Assembly (NCBI RefSeq): GCF_014202825.1
Contig: NZ_JACHHP010000002.1
Coordinates: forward strand, 372,001 to 436,000
Source: Chiayiivirga flava
GTDB lineage: Bacteria > Pseudomonadota > Gammaproteobacteria > Xanthomonadales > Xanthomonadaceae
Length of the DNA: 64,000 nt
Direction of reading: 5' to 3'
The position numbers and the translations under genes are program-made. The number at the start of each line of letters is the position of its first letter. The stretch's first letter is position 1. The notes beneath the pieces are model-generated. The model did no database searches and was not told the origin of the DNA. It saw only the letters and a program-made list of their open reading frames with translations. Positions 26,915 through 36,511 of the stretch are shown here, one piece after another.

Positions 26915-27382
26915 TTACGGCGACCAGAACGTGTCGAGCCGCGCCACGCCCGGCTCGGTCGGCGCGTCGGCCGCCAGCGACAGCACCGCGATGCTGCCGG
27001 GGGGCATGCCGCGGTGGTCGCCGGACTGGCCGGTGGCCAGCAGCGCCACGAGGCTTTCGAGCCCGGGATTGTGCCCCACCAGCAGCAGGCGGGCGCTGTC
27101 GCGGTGCTCGGCCAGTACGTCGAGCAGCGTGCCCGGCGTGGCTTCGTAGATGCGCGGATCGACGCGGGTGTCGATGTCGCCGGTGCTCGCGGTCACGTGC
27201 CGCAGGGTCTCGCGCGTGCGTTGCGCGGGCGAGCACAGCACGCGGTCGGGCGTGCCGTGCGCGGCGATCCAGCGCGCCGCGTCCTGCGCCTCGGCCACAC
27301 CGCGGGGCGAGAGCGGCCGCGCGGTGTCGTCGAGGCCGGCTGGGCTGTCGGCGTGGGCGTGGCGCAACAGGATCAGTTCCAT
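26915..27382 (-). CDS. sixA: Phosphohistidine phosphatase SixA
   Basis: A 155-residue histidine-phosphatase family protein. The catalytic motif is LLRHAHAD at residues 5-12 (the RHG/RHA box), with CSPAQRTRET near 50 and the second active-site His in LLVGHNPGLE near 103. The compact length fits SixA, which removes phosphate from phosphohistidine, for example on phosphotransfer proteins. It lies immediately upstream of the YceI/PLD genes and downstream of the large protease gene on the same strand. The start ATG at 27382 begins the first beta strand. Confidence 0.9.
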   Translation of the reverse strand: MELILLRHAHADSPAGLDDTARPLSPRGVAEAQDAARWIAAHGTPDRVLCSPAQRTRETLRHVTASTGDIDTRVDPRIYEATPGTLLDVLAEHRDSARLLLVGHNPGLESLVALLATGQSGDHRGMPPGSIAVLSLAADAPTEPGVARLDTFWSP

Positions 27383-27398
27383 TTCGCGTGTCTCCGGG

Positions 27399-30300
27399 TC
27401 AATCCTGCGCGGGCGGGAGAATGGGGATCATCGGCAGCGCGGTGCGGTTCCACGTGCCCTGCAGCGGCGCCGGGAACGTGATCGCGGTGTTGACGCTGAC
27501 GCCGGTTGCGCCGGTCCATGTCGGGGTGATGGTACCCGCGGCGGCGGCGGTATCGGCGTAGTCCGGCAACCACGGGCAACCCGGGCAATGCGGACGCACG
27601 GCCGTCAGGGCCACGGCCTGGCCGCTGGCGCCGGTGCCGTTGCCGAGCGTCCAGCGCGGCGCGCCGGCCGCGTCGTAGAGGAACACGCCGATGGCTTCGA
27701 GCGTGGTGCCGGCGTTGCTGCCGCTTTCCACCGCCAGACCCCAGCCCGGATCGCTCAGTGCGAACCAGGTCTCGGTGCGGTTGGTGGCCGGACGCGAGAT
27801 GAAGCCCGCCAGCGACAGCGTGTGCGACAGCAGCTCGGCGCCGCTGCGGCCGTCGTCGAACTGCCAGGCGTACATGATCTCGGTCGGCGACACCTGCGCC
27901 AGCCACGCCCGGCCGCGCTGCTGCAGCGACACCTCCACGTTGCTCGTGCTGCCGTCGTTGTGGGTTTCCACCAGCGGCAGGCGCATCAGATAGTCCTGCA
28001 CGCTGCCCGAGAGCTGGTACCACGTCGGTTTGCGCTCGGCGTCGCCGGTGTACCAGCCGCCGCCGTAGGAATAGTGGGCGATGCCGTTACCGGGCCGCAC
28101 CCGGTTGTGGTACAGGCCCTGCTTGGTCTCGAACGACAGCTGCTGGATCGGGCAGTTGTTGACCACCGTGCAGCCGGCGCCCACGTTGGCGTTCAGCACG
28201 CGCGTCGGCGCCACCCGGGTCAGGTTGTTTGCCGCGGCCGCGACGAAATCCATCGCCAGCGGCGCACCGCAGGCGGCCGATGTCGGCACGTAGAACGGCA
28301 CGTTGACGGTGGACGATTCGTTCGCCGGCAGCGCCAGCAGCGCCCGCGTCGGCGATTCCGGACGCACGCTGCCGGCCAGCGACGACAGGCAGATCGCGCT
28401 GTTGGCCGGTGCCGCGTTGGCGACGTTGCAACGTGCGTCGAACGCAGCGCCCGTGCTGTCGACCAGGCCGATCGTGGCGCCTGCGCCGGCGTTGGGCGAG
28501 GCGGTTTCGTACTGGTAGACCACGCTGCCGCCGTCGTAGACCAGCGCCTGGAACCCGAAATCCCCGGTCGCCGGGCCGCTGTTGGAATACTGCTGCATGT
28601 GACTCCACTGGAACACGTGGCAGCCGGCGCCCGCGCCCGCCGCGGGACGCGGACAGGTGGCGAAATAGCGGTAGCGCAGGCCCGAGCCCGTGATCGCGCC
28701 GACCACGAGATCGTCGTGCATCGGGCGCAGCTGCGGGCCGAGCGAACCGCGGTCCGGTGCGGTGTTGCAGGCGTTGTCGTAGTCGCCGCCCGATTCGGCG
28801 GTGTCGAAGGAGACATAGCCGTTGGTCGAGACCACGGCCTGGCTGTACGTGGTGCCGAACAGGCGCACGCCGCCGCCGCCGAGGGTGATCGCCTGGGCCG
28901 AGCGGCCGTCGTCGCTGGCGGCCACGCCGCCGTCGGCCGGCGACAGCGTCACCGCCGGCACCGCGCTCGCGCCGGACGCGATGTCGACATAGTCGAAGCC
29001 GCAGGCGGCGCCCGTGCTCGCGGCGTAGTCGTTCGATGCCGCGTACAGCACGCGTGCCGGACCGGAAATCTGCGCATCGCCGCTGTTGCGCAGCGTCACC
29101 GGCACCTGCCAGCGCTCGCCCGGATCGATCTTGCCGTCGTTGTTGCCGCACACCTGCGTGGGCGCGGCGGAGGTCACGGTCAGCGCCGGTCCCTTGATGT
29201 CGAGCGCCTGCGAGGCCACGCCGCTGCACCCGGCCGAATCGGTGACGGTGAGGCGCACCTGCACGCTCTGGCGCGCGTTGTAGACGGTGGACACGGTATT
29301 GACGCTGCCGCTGCGATCGGCGACGCCGTCGCCGTCCAGATCCCAGGCGTAGGTGTAACCGCTACCGGAGCCACCGCTGGCCGCGCCGGTGAACGCGACC
29401 GTGGCGCCGGCGGTGGGCGCAGTGGTGAAGGCGGGCGAGCTCAGGGTGACGGTGGGGGCGTTGCAGGCGGCACTTCCCGGCATTTGCTGCGGATTGGCGC
29501 CACTTCGATCAAAGTGGTCCCGCATTCTGCTGCTGGGCGAGCTCCCCGCTTCCCAGGCGGTGCTGAGCCGCCCATAGCAATCGGACCCATCAAGAACGGT
29601 GCACGAGGCCGAACCGCCCGAAAGCACACCGATCAGGAGCTTTTCGTCGGAGCTCCACAAGCCCGATCCGGACGAGCCGCCTTCGGTGGTACCGGCCTCG
29701 TATTCGGAAATGAACCAGTGGGAGTTGGGCAGCGACGTGCTGCTGGGGATGCAGATTGGAATCGTTGACGGGGCATCGGTGTTGAAGGTGATGCGCTTCT
29801 CGTCACCCTGCGGATGGTGGATACCCACGGTGCCGGGAGGGGCAATGCCGCTCCGGTCCCAGCCACTCCATTCCGCAAGTGCTGCGGCTGGTACCTGCGA
29901 GCTGAGCTGCAATGCGGTCCAATCGGTCGCCTCATGCGTTGCAAGAAGCGTCGTGCCGCTCTGGGTCGCACGCGAATTGTTCGGCTTGTTCAGAACCTGG
30001 CTGTTGGCGGCCGTACCCGGGGTGCGGCACGTGGGGCTTTCGTATCCCCAGTAAAGGACGATCGACTGTGCCTCGGCTTGCGTCGAAATGCAGTGATGCG
30101 CGGTGGAAAAGCGCGGCGTGGCACTATCCGCCGCCGAGTTGCCGGTGGCCATCAGCTGGCCGGTACAAACGTAGCTCGACGATCCGGCCTGGAAGGTGTA
30201 CTGCGCGACGGAGGCGATCTCGTCACGCCACGCATCGCCCTGGGGACAGACCGTATCGATGTTGCAGTTGCCCGACTTTGCGGTCGCTTGCGCCTGGAAC

Positions 30301-30863
30301 GGATCGCGATAGCCGTGGTTGACCGTGGCCAGCGCCAGCTCGACCGTATCGCGCTTTTCGGCGGGCAGTGTCAGCTCGAGTACGGCATCCGCGCCCGGGA
30401 GCAGTGGCGTGTAGTACCTGCCGCCAACCGGGTTGTCAGCATCCGTGAACGGGCCGAGCTGTGCCTTTCCACTTCTGGAGAAGATGCGCAGTTCCGCGCC
30501 ATGCGGCAGACGGAAGCGGGAAAATCCGAAGTCCAGTGTCCGCGCCCCGGTCGATTCGACGACCAGGCGCCACCGAAGGCGACCGTCCGAGAGCGTGCTC
30601 CACTCGCCGATGCCGCCCTTGGCGATGTCGACAATGCTCGCGTCCTGCACCACCCCGAACCGGAGTGGCACACCAAACTTGCCATCCAGCACGGCATCCT
30701 CGACCGCCAGTTTCGAGGCGTCGACCGGAGCCAAGGCCAGCAGGGTGGGAGCACGCAGAGTGGCGTGCAACGGCGCATCGCTTCCCTTGCCGAACGCGGC
30801 GCCAGGACACGCAAACACGGCGGCCAGTGCGGCGGAAAGAATGAGGGCGGAACTGGGCCGCAT
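27399..30863 (-). CDS. Secreted lysyl-endopeptidase-like serine protease with PKD and tandem C-terminal modules
   Basis: A 1154-residue secreted protein. After the signal peptide (about 1-25) there is a propeptide-like domain. A trypsin-like domain (about 200-440) follows with His in FSTAHHCIST, Asp in DWTALQL and Ser in GSSGSGLW, the pattern of Achromobacter/Lysobacter lysyl endopeptidases. A PKD-type domain follows (AWDLDGDGVADRSG, about 525), then a beta-rich middle with CNNDGKIDPGE-type text. Finally there are two copies of a Gly/Trp module (about 945-1040 and 1060-1154, for example GVFLYDAAGAPRWTLGN). The ATG at 30863 gives the signal peptide. The length far exceeds simple lysyl endopeptidases. 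The last part resembles the C-terminus of the protein at 60664. Confidence 0.88.
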   Translation of the reverse strand: MRPSSALILSAALAAVFACPGAAFGKGSDAPLHATLRAPTLLALAPVDASKLAVEDAVLDGKFGVPLRFGVVQDASIVDIAKGGIGEWSTLSDGRLRWRLVVESTGARTLDFGFSRFRLPHGAELRIFSRSGKAQLGPFTDADNPVGGRYYTPLLPGADAVLELTLPAEKRDTVELALATVNHGYRDPFQAQATAKSGNCNIDTVCPQGDAWRDEIASVAQYTFQAGSSSYVCTGQLMATGNSAADSATPRFSTAHHCISTQAEAQSIVLYWGYESPTCRTPGTAANSQVLNKPNNSRATQSGTTLLATHEATDWTALQLSSQVPAAALAEWSGWDRSGIAPPGTVGIHHPQGDEKRITFNTDAPSTIPICIPSSTSLPNSHWFISEYEAGTTEGGSSGSGLWSSDEKLLIGVLSGGSASCTVLDGSDCYGRLSTAWEAGSSPSSRMRDHFDRSGANPQQMPGSAACNAPTVTLSSPAFTTAPTAGATVAFTGAASGGSGSGYTYAWDLDGDGVADRSGSVNTVSTVYNARQSVQVRLTVTDSAGCSGVASQALDIKGPALTVTSAAPTQVCGNNDGKIDPGERWQVPVTLRNSGDAQISGPARVLYAASNDYAASTGAACGFDYVDIASGASAVPAVTLSPADGGVAASDDGRSAQAITLGGGGVRLFGTTYSQAVVSTNGYVSFDTAESGGDYDNACNTAPDRGSLGPQLRPMHDDLVVGAITGSGLRYRYFATCPRPAAGAGAGCHVFQWSHMQQYSNSGPATGDFGFQALVYDGGSVVYQYETASPNAGAGATIGLVDSTGAAFDARCNVANAAPANSAICLSSLAGSVRPESPTRALLALPANESSTVNVPFYVPTSAACGAPLAMDFVAAAANNLTRVAPTRVLNANVGAGCTVVNNCPIQQLSFETKQGLYHNRVRPGNGIAHYSYGGGWYTGDAERKPTWYQLSGSVQDYLMRLPLVETHNDGSTSNVEVSLQQRGRAWLAQVSPTEIMYAWQFDDGRSGAELLSHTLSLAGFISRPATNRTETWFALSDPGWGLAVESGSNAGTTLEAIGVFLYDAAGAPRWTLGNGTGASGQAVALTAVRPHCPGCPWLPDYADTAAAAGTITPTWTGATGVSVNTAITFPAPLQGTWNRTALPMIPILPPAQD

Positions 30864-30979
30864 GGGGACACACTCCTGCAGAACGGGGTCGGGCTTGGCA
30901 GAATACACCGTCGCCGCCGCCGGATCGTTCAGATCCCGGCGCCCCGGCGTTCCCTTCGCGAAATCACCTTGCAGGTCAC

Positions 30980-32458
30980 ATGTTCGATACCCACGACCTG
31001 GCCGTCCGCGTCCGGTCCGGCAATCCGCTGCTGCTGATCGAGACGCACGAGGAAGACCTGCTCGTCGACGCGTTCCGCCACGTGGTGGCCGAATTGTTCC
31101 GGCCGTTGTGGCGCTGGAGCATCACCGCCGGCCTGCAGCGCCTTGACATGGACGATCCATCCGCGCCCGCGGCGCAGGATTCGAGCGCCGTGCTCGACGT
31201 GATGCGGCGCGACGCGCACCGCGGCCTCTGGCTGCTGCTCGATTTCCACCCCTACCTGCGCTACGCGATGAACGTGCGCATGCTGCGCGAGGTGGTGCTC
31301 GGACAGGCGGCGGCGCGCCACACCGTGGTGCTGATCGGCTCGAAGATCGAACTGCCGCCGGAGCTCGAACCGCTGGCCACGCGCGTGGAAATGCGCCTGC
31401 CGGACGAGGCCGCGCTGGCGAAGCTGATGCGCGACGAGGCGTTTTCGTATTCGCGCGAACACGGCGGCAAACGCGTCGACATCGAGGCCGACGCGCAGCG
31501 CGCCGTGCTCAAGCACCTGCGCGGGCTCACGCTGCTGGACGCACGCCGCATCGTGCGCGAGCTGATCCACCACGACGGCCGCATCGGCGCCCGCGATGTC
31601 ACCGAAGCGCAACGCGCGAAGTTCGAACTGCTCGGGCGCGGCGGCATCCTCAGCTTCGAACCGGACGTGGCGCAAATGGATCAGGTGGCCGGACTCGCGC
31701 GCCTGAAAGCCTGGATCGGGCAGCGTCGCGCGGTGTTCATCGATGGCAACGCACCGAAGGGCCTCGATCCGCCGAAAGGCGTGCTGCTGCTCGGCGTGCA
31801 GGGCTGCGGCAAGTCGCTCGCGGCCAAGGCCTGCGCCGGCGGCTTCGGCGTGCCGCTGCTGCGGCTGGATTTCGGCGCGCTCTACAACAAGTACCACGGC
31901 GAAACCGAACGCAACCTGCGCGATTCGCTGAAGACCGCCGAGGCGATGTCCCCGTGCGTGCTGTGGTGCGACGAGATCGAGAAGGGCCTGGCCACCTCGA
32001 ACAGCGACGACGGCGTCTCTCGCCGTGTGCTCGGTTCGTTGCTCACATGGATGAGCGAGCGCCGCGCGCCGGTGTTCCTTGTCGCCACCGCCAACGCCAT
32101 CGAACAGCTGCCGCCGGAATTCCTGCGCAAGGGCAGATTCGACGAGATCTTTTTCGTCGATCTGCCGAACGCACCCGCACGCGAAGCCGCGTTCCGCATC
32201 CATCTCGAACGCCGCGAACAACCGCTGGAGCCGTTCGACCTTTCCGCGCTCGCGGCCGCGGCCGACGGATTTTCCGGCGCCGAGATCGAGCAGGCCGTGG
32301 TCAGCGCGCTGTACGCCGCCTACGGCGACGGCGCGCGGCTCGACCAGGCGCGTCTGCTGGATGCGCTGCGCAGCACCCGCCCGCTGTCGGTGCTGATGGC
32401 CGAGCGCGTCCAGTGGCTGCGCGACTGGGCGCGCGAACGCTGCGTGCCGGCGGACTGA
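30980..32458 (+). CDS. AAA-family ATPase (Ycf46/CDC48-like)
   Basis: A 492-residue protein with an N-terminal degenerate AAA-like domain (about 1-230) and a complete AAA domain (about 245-420). The complete domain has Walker A LGVQGCGKSLA (about 273), Walker B VLWCDEIEKG (about 330) and the second region of homology with the Arg finger (PPEFLRKGRFDEIFF). This two-part structure is typical of the Ycf46/bacterial CDC48-like proteins, whose role is poorly defined and linked to stress. It ends 1 bp before tatD and forms an operon with tatD and the murein endopeptidase gene. Confidence 0.9.
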   Translation: MFDTHDLAVRVRSGNPLLLIETHEEDLLVDAFRHVVAELFRPLWRWSITAGLQRLDMDDPSAPAAQDSSAVLDVMRRDAHRGLWLLLDFHPYLRYAMNVRMLREVVLGQAAARHTVVLIGSKIELPPELEPLATRVEMRLPDEAALAKLMRDEAFSYSREHGGKRVDIEADAQRAVLKHLRGLTLLDARRIVRELIHHDGRIGARDVTEAQRAKFELLGRGGILSFEPDVAQMDQVAGLARLKAWIGQRRAVFIDGNAPKGLDPPKGVLLLGVQGCGKSLAAKACAGGFGVPLLRLDFGALYNKYHGETERNLRDSLKTAEAMSPCVLWCDEIEKGLATSNSDDGVSRRVLGSLLTWMSERRAPVFLVATANAIEQLPPEFLRKGRFDEIFFVDLPNAPAREAAFRIHLERREQPLEPFDLSALAAAADGFSGAEIEQAVVSALYAAYGDGARLDQARLLDALRSTRPLSVLMAERVQWLRDWARERCVPAD

Positions 32459-32459
32459 C

Positions 32460-33251
32460 ATGCAACTGATCGACATCGGCGCCAACCTCACGCACGAAAC
32501 GTTCGATGGCGATCGCGACGCGGTGCTGCAGCGCGCGCGCGATGCCGGCGTCGCGCAGATCGTCGTCACCGGCGCCAGCCGCGAACACTCGCCCAAGGCG
32601 CTCGCACTCGCGCGGCAGCATCCGGGATTCCTGTTCGCCACCGCCGGCGTGCACCCGCACCACGCGACCGAATACACCGAGGAATGCGACGCGGAACTGC
32701 GCGCGCTGCTCGCGCATCCGGAGGTGGTCGCGGTCGGCGAATGCGGCCTCGACTATTTCCGGGATTTTTCTCCCCGCCCCGCGCAGCGCCGTGCCTTCGA
32801 GCGCCAGCTGCAGATCGCGGTCGACACCGGCAAGCCGCTGTTCCTGCACCAGCGCGACGCACACGACGACTTCGTCGCGGTGATGAAGAATTTCGACGGC
32901 CGCATCGGCCCGGCCGTGGTGCATTGCTTCACCGGCGGGCGGCGCGAACTGTTCGAGTGCCTGGACCGCGACTGGTTCATCGGCATCACCGGCTGGCTCT
33001 GCGACGAACGCCGCGGCGCGCACCTGCGCGAGCTGGTCAGGCACATCCCGGCGGACCGGCTGATGATCGAAACGGACGCGCCCTACCTGCTGCCGCGCAC
33101 GCTCAGGCCGATGCCGAAGGACCGCCGCAACGAGCCGATGCATCTGCCCCACATCGCAGAGGAACTGGCGCGCGACCGCGGCGAATCGATCGAGGCCGCC
33201 GCTGCGTCGACCACCTCGAACGCGCGCGCGTTCTTCCGCCTTCCCGCATGA
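32460..33251 (+). CDS. tatD: TatD 3'-5' exonuclease
   Basis: A 263-residue metal-dependent hydrolase. It opens with MQLIDIGANLTHETFDG, the version used by TatD proper rather than the YcfH/YjjV paralogues. The motifs TAGVHPHHATEY (about 62), GECGLDYFRDFS (about 92) and ITGWLCDERRG (about 175) follow, with ETDAPYLLPRTL near 203. TatD works in repair of DNA damage and in DNA breakdown. It follows the AAA ATPase at 1 bp and overlaps the next gene by four bases (ATGA). Confidence 0.95.
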   Translation: MQLIDIGANLTHETFDGDRDAVLQRARDAGVAQIVVTGASREHSPKALALARQHPGFLFATAGVHPHHATEYTEECDAELRALLAHPEVVAVGECGLDYFRDFSPRPAQRRAFERQLQIAVDTGKPLFLHQRDAHDDFVAVMKNFDGRIGPAVVHCFTGGRRELFECLDRDWFIGITGWLCDERRGAHLRELVRHIPADRLMIETDAPYLLPRTLRPMPKDRRNEPMHLPHIAEELARDRGESIEAAAASTTSNARAFFRLPA

Positions 33252-33934
33252 ACCGGGTCGCGGTCGGGCTGCTCCTGCTCGGTGCGCTCGGAGGTGCACT
33301 GCCCACGCACGCCGCGAGCACGTGCTACGGCCGCCCTGGCGACGGGCGGCTCGACAACGGCGTGCCGTTGCCGCTGTCGGGCGAGAACTTCGTGGCCTAC
33401 AGCCACCTGAGCCGGATGTTCGATCGCAACTTCGTGCACGATCGGGTTGCGAACGTGATGCTCGCCGCGTATGCGACGCTGGCGAAACATCATCCGTCGC
33501 TGGTGTTCGTCTACGGCGAAACCGGCCACGAGGCGGGTGGGCCGATGCCACCGCACCGGACCCACCAGAACGGACTCTTGGTCGATTTCATGGTGCCGCT
33601 ACGCGACGCCGACGGCACCAGCGCCCCATTGCCGACGTGGCCTTGGAATCGCTATGGCTACGACCTGGAGTTCGACGCGGAGGGGACGCTGGACGACACT
33701 CGCATAGACTTCGCCGCCATCGCCGCCCACCTGCGTGCCCTGCACGAGGCGGCACGCGCGCAAGGCATCGGCATCCGCCAGGTGATCTTCGATCCGCCCT
33801 ACCTCGCGAAGCTCCATGCCACCCCGGACGGCGACTACCTGCGCAGGCATCTGCAGTTCCTGCCGCGCCCGGCCTGGGTGCGGCACGACGAGCACTACCA
33901 CGTCGACTTCGCGGTGCGCTGCGCCGCAGGCTGA
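33248..33934 (+). CDS. Penicillin-insensitive murein endopeptidase-like (MepA/M74) protein
   Basis: A 228-residue secreted protein with a signal peptide (about 1-23, ending PTHAA). Two motifs typical of M74 murein endopeptidases are seen: HRTHQNGLLVDF (about 104-115), where the first His and Asp bind zinc, and RHDEHYHVDF near 215, with the His that completes the site. MepA-type enzymes cut the D-Ala/meso-DAP cross-links of peptidoglycan. The protein is shorter than E. coli MepA (274), mainly in the N-terminal part. The ATG overlaps tatD (ATGA), so translation is coupled. The stop faces the yadH stop 8 bp away. Confidence 0.85.
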   Translation: MNRVAVGLLLLGALGGALPTHAASTCYGRPGDGRLDNGVPLPLSGENFVAYSHLSRMFDRNFVHDRVANVMLAAYATLAKHHPSLVFVYGETGHEAGGPMPPHRTHQNGLLVDFMVPLRDADGTSAPLPTWPWNRYGYDLEFDAEGTLDDTRIDFAAIAAHLRALHEAARAQGIGIRQVIFDPPYLAKLHATPDGDYLRRHLQFLPRPAWVRHDEHYHVDFAVRCAAG

Positions 33935-33941
33935 CCGCGCG

Positions 33942-34724
33942 TCAGCTGCGCATGCCGGTGCCGCGCTTGAGCAGCCACAGGCTCAGCGTCGCCAGCGCCA
34001 CGGCAAAGCCCAGCATCACGCCGTAGGCGAGCCATAGCGAAACGTCGGTGACGCCGAGCAGGCCGTAGCGGAAGGCGTTGACCATGTAGAAGATCGGGTT
34101 TGCATGGGTGGCGGTCTGCGCCCAGCCCGGCAGCAGCGTGACCGAATAGAACACGCCGCCCAGGTAGGTCAGCGGCGTCAGCACGAAGGTCGGGATGATC
34201 GCGATGTCGTCGAACTTCTTGGCATACGCCGCGTTGACGAAGCCGGCAAGCGAAAACACGGTGGCGCCGAGCAGCACGGTGGTGAACATCACGAACGGAT
34301 GCGGCACCCGCACGTGGGTGAAGCACAACGCGATGGCGAGCACGATCGCGCCCACCATCAGCCCGCGCAGCACCCCGCCGGCCACGTAGCCGGCGAGGAT
34401 CACCCAGTTCGGCATCGGGCTCACGAGCAGCTCTTCCACGTGGCGTCCGAACTTGGCGCCGAAGAAGCTCGACGAGATGTTGCCGTACGCGTTCTGGATC
34501 ACGCTCATCATGACCAGGCCCGGCACGATGTAGTCCATGTAGTCGTAGCCGCCCATGTCGCCGATGCGCGAGCCGATGAGCTTGCCGAAGATCAGGAAAT
34601 ACAGCGTCATCGTGATCGCCGGCGGCACCAGGGTCTGGCCCCAGATGCGCAGGATGCGGCGCACTTCGCGGCGCGCGATCGTGTAGAGCGCGGTGAGGTT
34701 GAGTTGCGCGACGGAAGGACTCAC
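33942..34724 (-). CDS. yadH: ABC-2 transporter permease, YadH-like
   Basis: A 260-residue permease with six membrane segments, very close in text to E. coli YadH: RIWGQTLVPPAITMTLYFLI at the start, SSFFGAKFGRHVEELLVSP near 85 and VFSLAGFVNAAYAKKFDDI near 165. The motif FVLTPLTYLGGVFYS lies near 190, and the protein ends RGTGMRS. The GTG start at 34724 was chosen over a longer in-frame start. Upstream of it lies the dispersed repeat at 34743-34889, which would otherwise encode a non-homologous N-terminus, and 260 residues matches the family length of about 256. It pairs with the yadG-like ATPase upstream. The substrate is unknown. Confidence 0.92.
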   Translation of the reverse strand: MSPSVAQLNLTALYTIARREVRRILRIWGQTLVPPAITMTLYFLIFGKLIGSRIGDMGGYDYMDYIVPGLVMMSVIQNAYGNISSSFFGAKFGRHVEELLVSPMPNWVILAGYVAGGVLRGLMVGAIVLAIALCFTHVRVPHPFVMFTTVLLGATVFSLAGFVNAAYAKKFDDIAIIPTFVLTPLTYLGGVFYSVTLLPGWAQTATHANPIFYMVNAFRYGLLGVTDVSLWLAYGVMLGFAVALATLSLWLLKRGTGMRS

Positions 34725-34742
34725 TGGTGTGCCCCCGCTGTT

Positions 34743-34889
34743 CCTTCTCCCCGCGGGAGAAGGTGCCGAAGGCGGATGAGGGCGAGTCGACAGGCAGTCC
34801 CTCGACGCAGGCTGGGAAGGCGCGCCCTCATCCGCCTGCCGGCACCCCGGATCACGTCCGGGGCAGGCTCTTCTCCCGCGGGGAGAAGG
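34743..34889. repeat. Two inverted copies of the dispersed CTTCTCCC repeat
   Basis: One copy at 34743-34782 (CCTTCTCCC-CGC-GGGAGAAGG then GTGCCGAAGGCGGATGAGGG) and a reverse copy at 34824-34889 lie inside the space between the YadG and YadH-like genes. The reverse copy carries extra bases around GGCACCCCGGATCACG and is therefore less perfect. The two can form large hairpins in the mRNA and could alter the ratio of permease to ATPase. They are relatives of 23544-23583. Confidence 0.8.
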
Positions 34890-34908
34890 ATTGCATGATC
34901 GCAACGCA

Positions 34909-35832
34909 TCAGTGGTTTCCCGTCAGGCGCACGAAGAGTTCCTCGAGGCGGTTGGCGCTGTTGCGCATCGAGCGCACCGTGATGCCGTGGCCGGAGAGCG
35001 CGCCGAACACGCGGTTGAGATCCATCGCGCGCGGCATGTCGAGCTCCAGGGTGTGGTCGTCGCGCGCGGCGAGCGTGACGCCGTCGATCCGCGGCAGCTG
35101 CGCCGGCAGCGCGCCGTCGACGTCGAGCAGGAACCCTTCCACGTCGAGCTTGGACAGCAGATTCTTCATCGTGGTGTTTTCGACGATGCGGCCCTTGTCG
35201 ATGATGGCGATGTTGCGGCACAGGGTTTCGGCTTCCTCCAGGTAGTGCGTGGTCAGGATCACCGTGGTGCCGGCGGCGTTGATGTCGCGCAGCAGCTTCC
35301 ACATGCCGCGGCGGATCTCGATGTCGACGCCGGCGGTCGGTTCGTCGAGGATCAGCAGCCGCGGCCGCGTCATCAGCGCGCGCGCGATCATCAGGCGGCG
35401 CTTCATGCCGCCCGACAGCGTGCGGCTCATCATCCTCGCCTTGTCCGACAGCTGCGCCCGCGCCAGTTCCTCGTCGGCACGCTTGAGCGCGTCCGCGCGC
35501 GGCACGCCGTAGAAGCCGGCGTAGTTCACCAGGATGTCCCGCGGCGTCTCGAACATGTTGAAGTTCAGCTCCTGCGGCACGAGGCCGAGCAGGCGCATCG
35601 CCTGGGAGCGCTGCGTGGCGATGTCGACGCCGAACACGTGCGCGCTGCCCGAACTTGCGTTGACGAGCGAACTGACGATGCCGATGAGGGTCGACTTGCC
35701 GGCGCCGTTGGGTCCGAGCAGGGCGAAGAAGTCGCCTTCGGCGACATCGAGCGACACGCCTTTCAGGGCCTCGACCCCGTTGTCGTACACCTTGCGGAGG
35801 TCGCGGATCTGCAGCGCGGGAATGGGTGGCAT
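34909..35832 (-). CDS. yadG: ABC transporter ATP-binding protein, YadG-like
   Basis: A 307-residue ATPase subunit. Walker A LLGPNGAGKSTLI lies at about 38-50, the signature LSGGMKRRLMIARAL near 135, Walker B LLILDEPTAGVD near 157, and TTHYLEEAETLC near 190. The C-terminal about 80 residues form the extra domain of YadG-type proteins. The ATG at 35832 begins the strand ALQIRDLRKVY. It is followed, across a repeat-filled gap of 184 bp, by its YadH-like permease. YadGH is an ABC-2 exporter of unknown substrate. Confidence 0.94.
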   Translation of the reverse strand: MPPIPALQIRDLRKVYDNGVEALKGVSLDVAEGDFFALLGPNGAGKSTLIGIVSSLVNASSGSAHVFGVDIATQRSQAMRLLGLVPQELNFNMFETPRDILVNYAGFYGVPRADALKRADEELARAQLSDKARMMSRTLSGGMKRRLMIARALMTRPRLLILDEPTAGVDIEIRRGMWKLLRDINAAGTTVILTTHYLEEAETLCRNIAIIDKGRIVENTTMKNLLSKLDVEGFLLDVDGALPAQLPRIDGVTLAARDDHTLELDMPRAMDLNRVFGALSGHGITVRSMRNSANRLEELFVRLTGNH

Positions 35833-35942
35833 GGTCCTGCGGGACGGAGCAAAGAGATGCAGTATATCGGCCTTGCTCTCGCTCCGGCCCGGCGTCCTGG
35901 TGCGCGCCGCCGTCGCGGCGCCCCAGTCGCCTCGTCCGGCGC

Positions 35943-36467
35943 TCAGGCCAGAGCGAAGTCGGCGGGTGTGCGCTGCCGCTCCAGCGAAAGCAGCCAGCGC
36001 TTCGCGGCCAGGCCACCGCCGTAGCCGGTCAGGCTGCCGTCCGCGCCGATGACGCGGTGGCAGGGCACGATGATGGCAAGCGGGTTGGCGCCGTTGGCGA
36101 GGCCGACGGCGCGCACCGCGCGCGGCCGGCCGATGCGGTGCGCCAGTTCCGCGTAGCTGATCGTCTCGCCGTACGGAATGTCGCACAGCGCGCTCCACAC
36201 ATCGCGCTGGAATGCGGTGCCGCGCGGGGCCAGCGGCAGGTCGAAGTCGGTGCGTTCGCCGGCGAAGTAGGCATCGAACTGGCGGCGCGCGTCGGCGAAC
36301 GCATCGGGGTCGCTGCGCCATGCGGGATCGAGTGCGAGCGGGTGGCGCGATTGCGGCAGGCCGATGTGGATCAGCCCGGTGGGGTCGCCGACCAGCAGCA
36401 GCGGGCCGATCGGGGTCGGGATCGTGGTGTGGACCACGGTGTCGTGGGCTGGCGTGTTGCGGGTCAT
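35943..36467 (-). CDS. ogt: Methylated-DNA--protein-cysteine methyltransferase
   Basis: A 174-residue DNA repair protein that removes alkyl groups from O6-alkylguanine by transfer to its own Cys. The active site reads [20 protein letters not shown] (PCHR box near 142), and the recognition helix region [11 protein letters not shown] lies before it. The N-terminal domain starts [15 protein letters not shown]. The short, Ada-independent form fits the Ogt type. It lies downstream of the Ada-AlkA fusion gene (44 bp), on the same strand, so the two form an alkylation-repair unit. The ATG at 36467 follows a GAGG-type site. Confidence 0.93.
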   Translation of the reverse strand: MTRNTPAHDTVVHTTIPTPIGPLLLVGDPTGLIHIGLPQSRHPLALDPAWRSDPDAFADARRQFDAYFAGERTDFDLPLAPRGTAFQRDVWSALCDIPYGETISYAELAHRIGRPRAVRAVGLANGANPLAIIVPCHRVIGADGSLTGYGGGLAAKRWLLSLERQRTPADFALA

Positions 36468-36511
36468 GCGGTGGCCTCGTTCGGTATCGGGGTTCGTGGA
36501 GTCCGGATGCA

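Noticed and set aside
33942-34904. Longer version of the YadH-like permease beginning at 34904.
   Set aside because: The extra 60 residues are encoded by dispersed repeats and do not fit the family length of about 256; the GTG at 34724 gives the right start.
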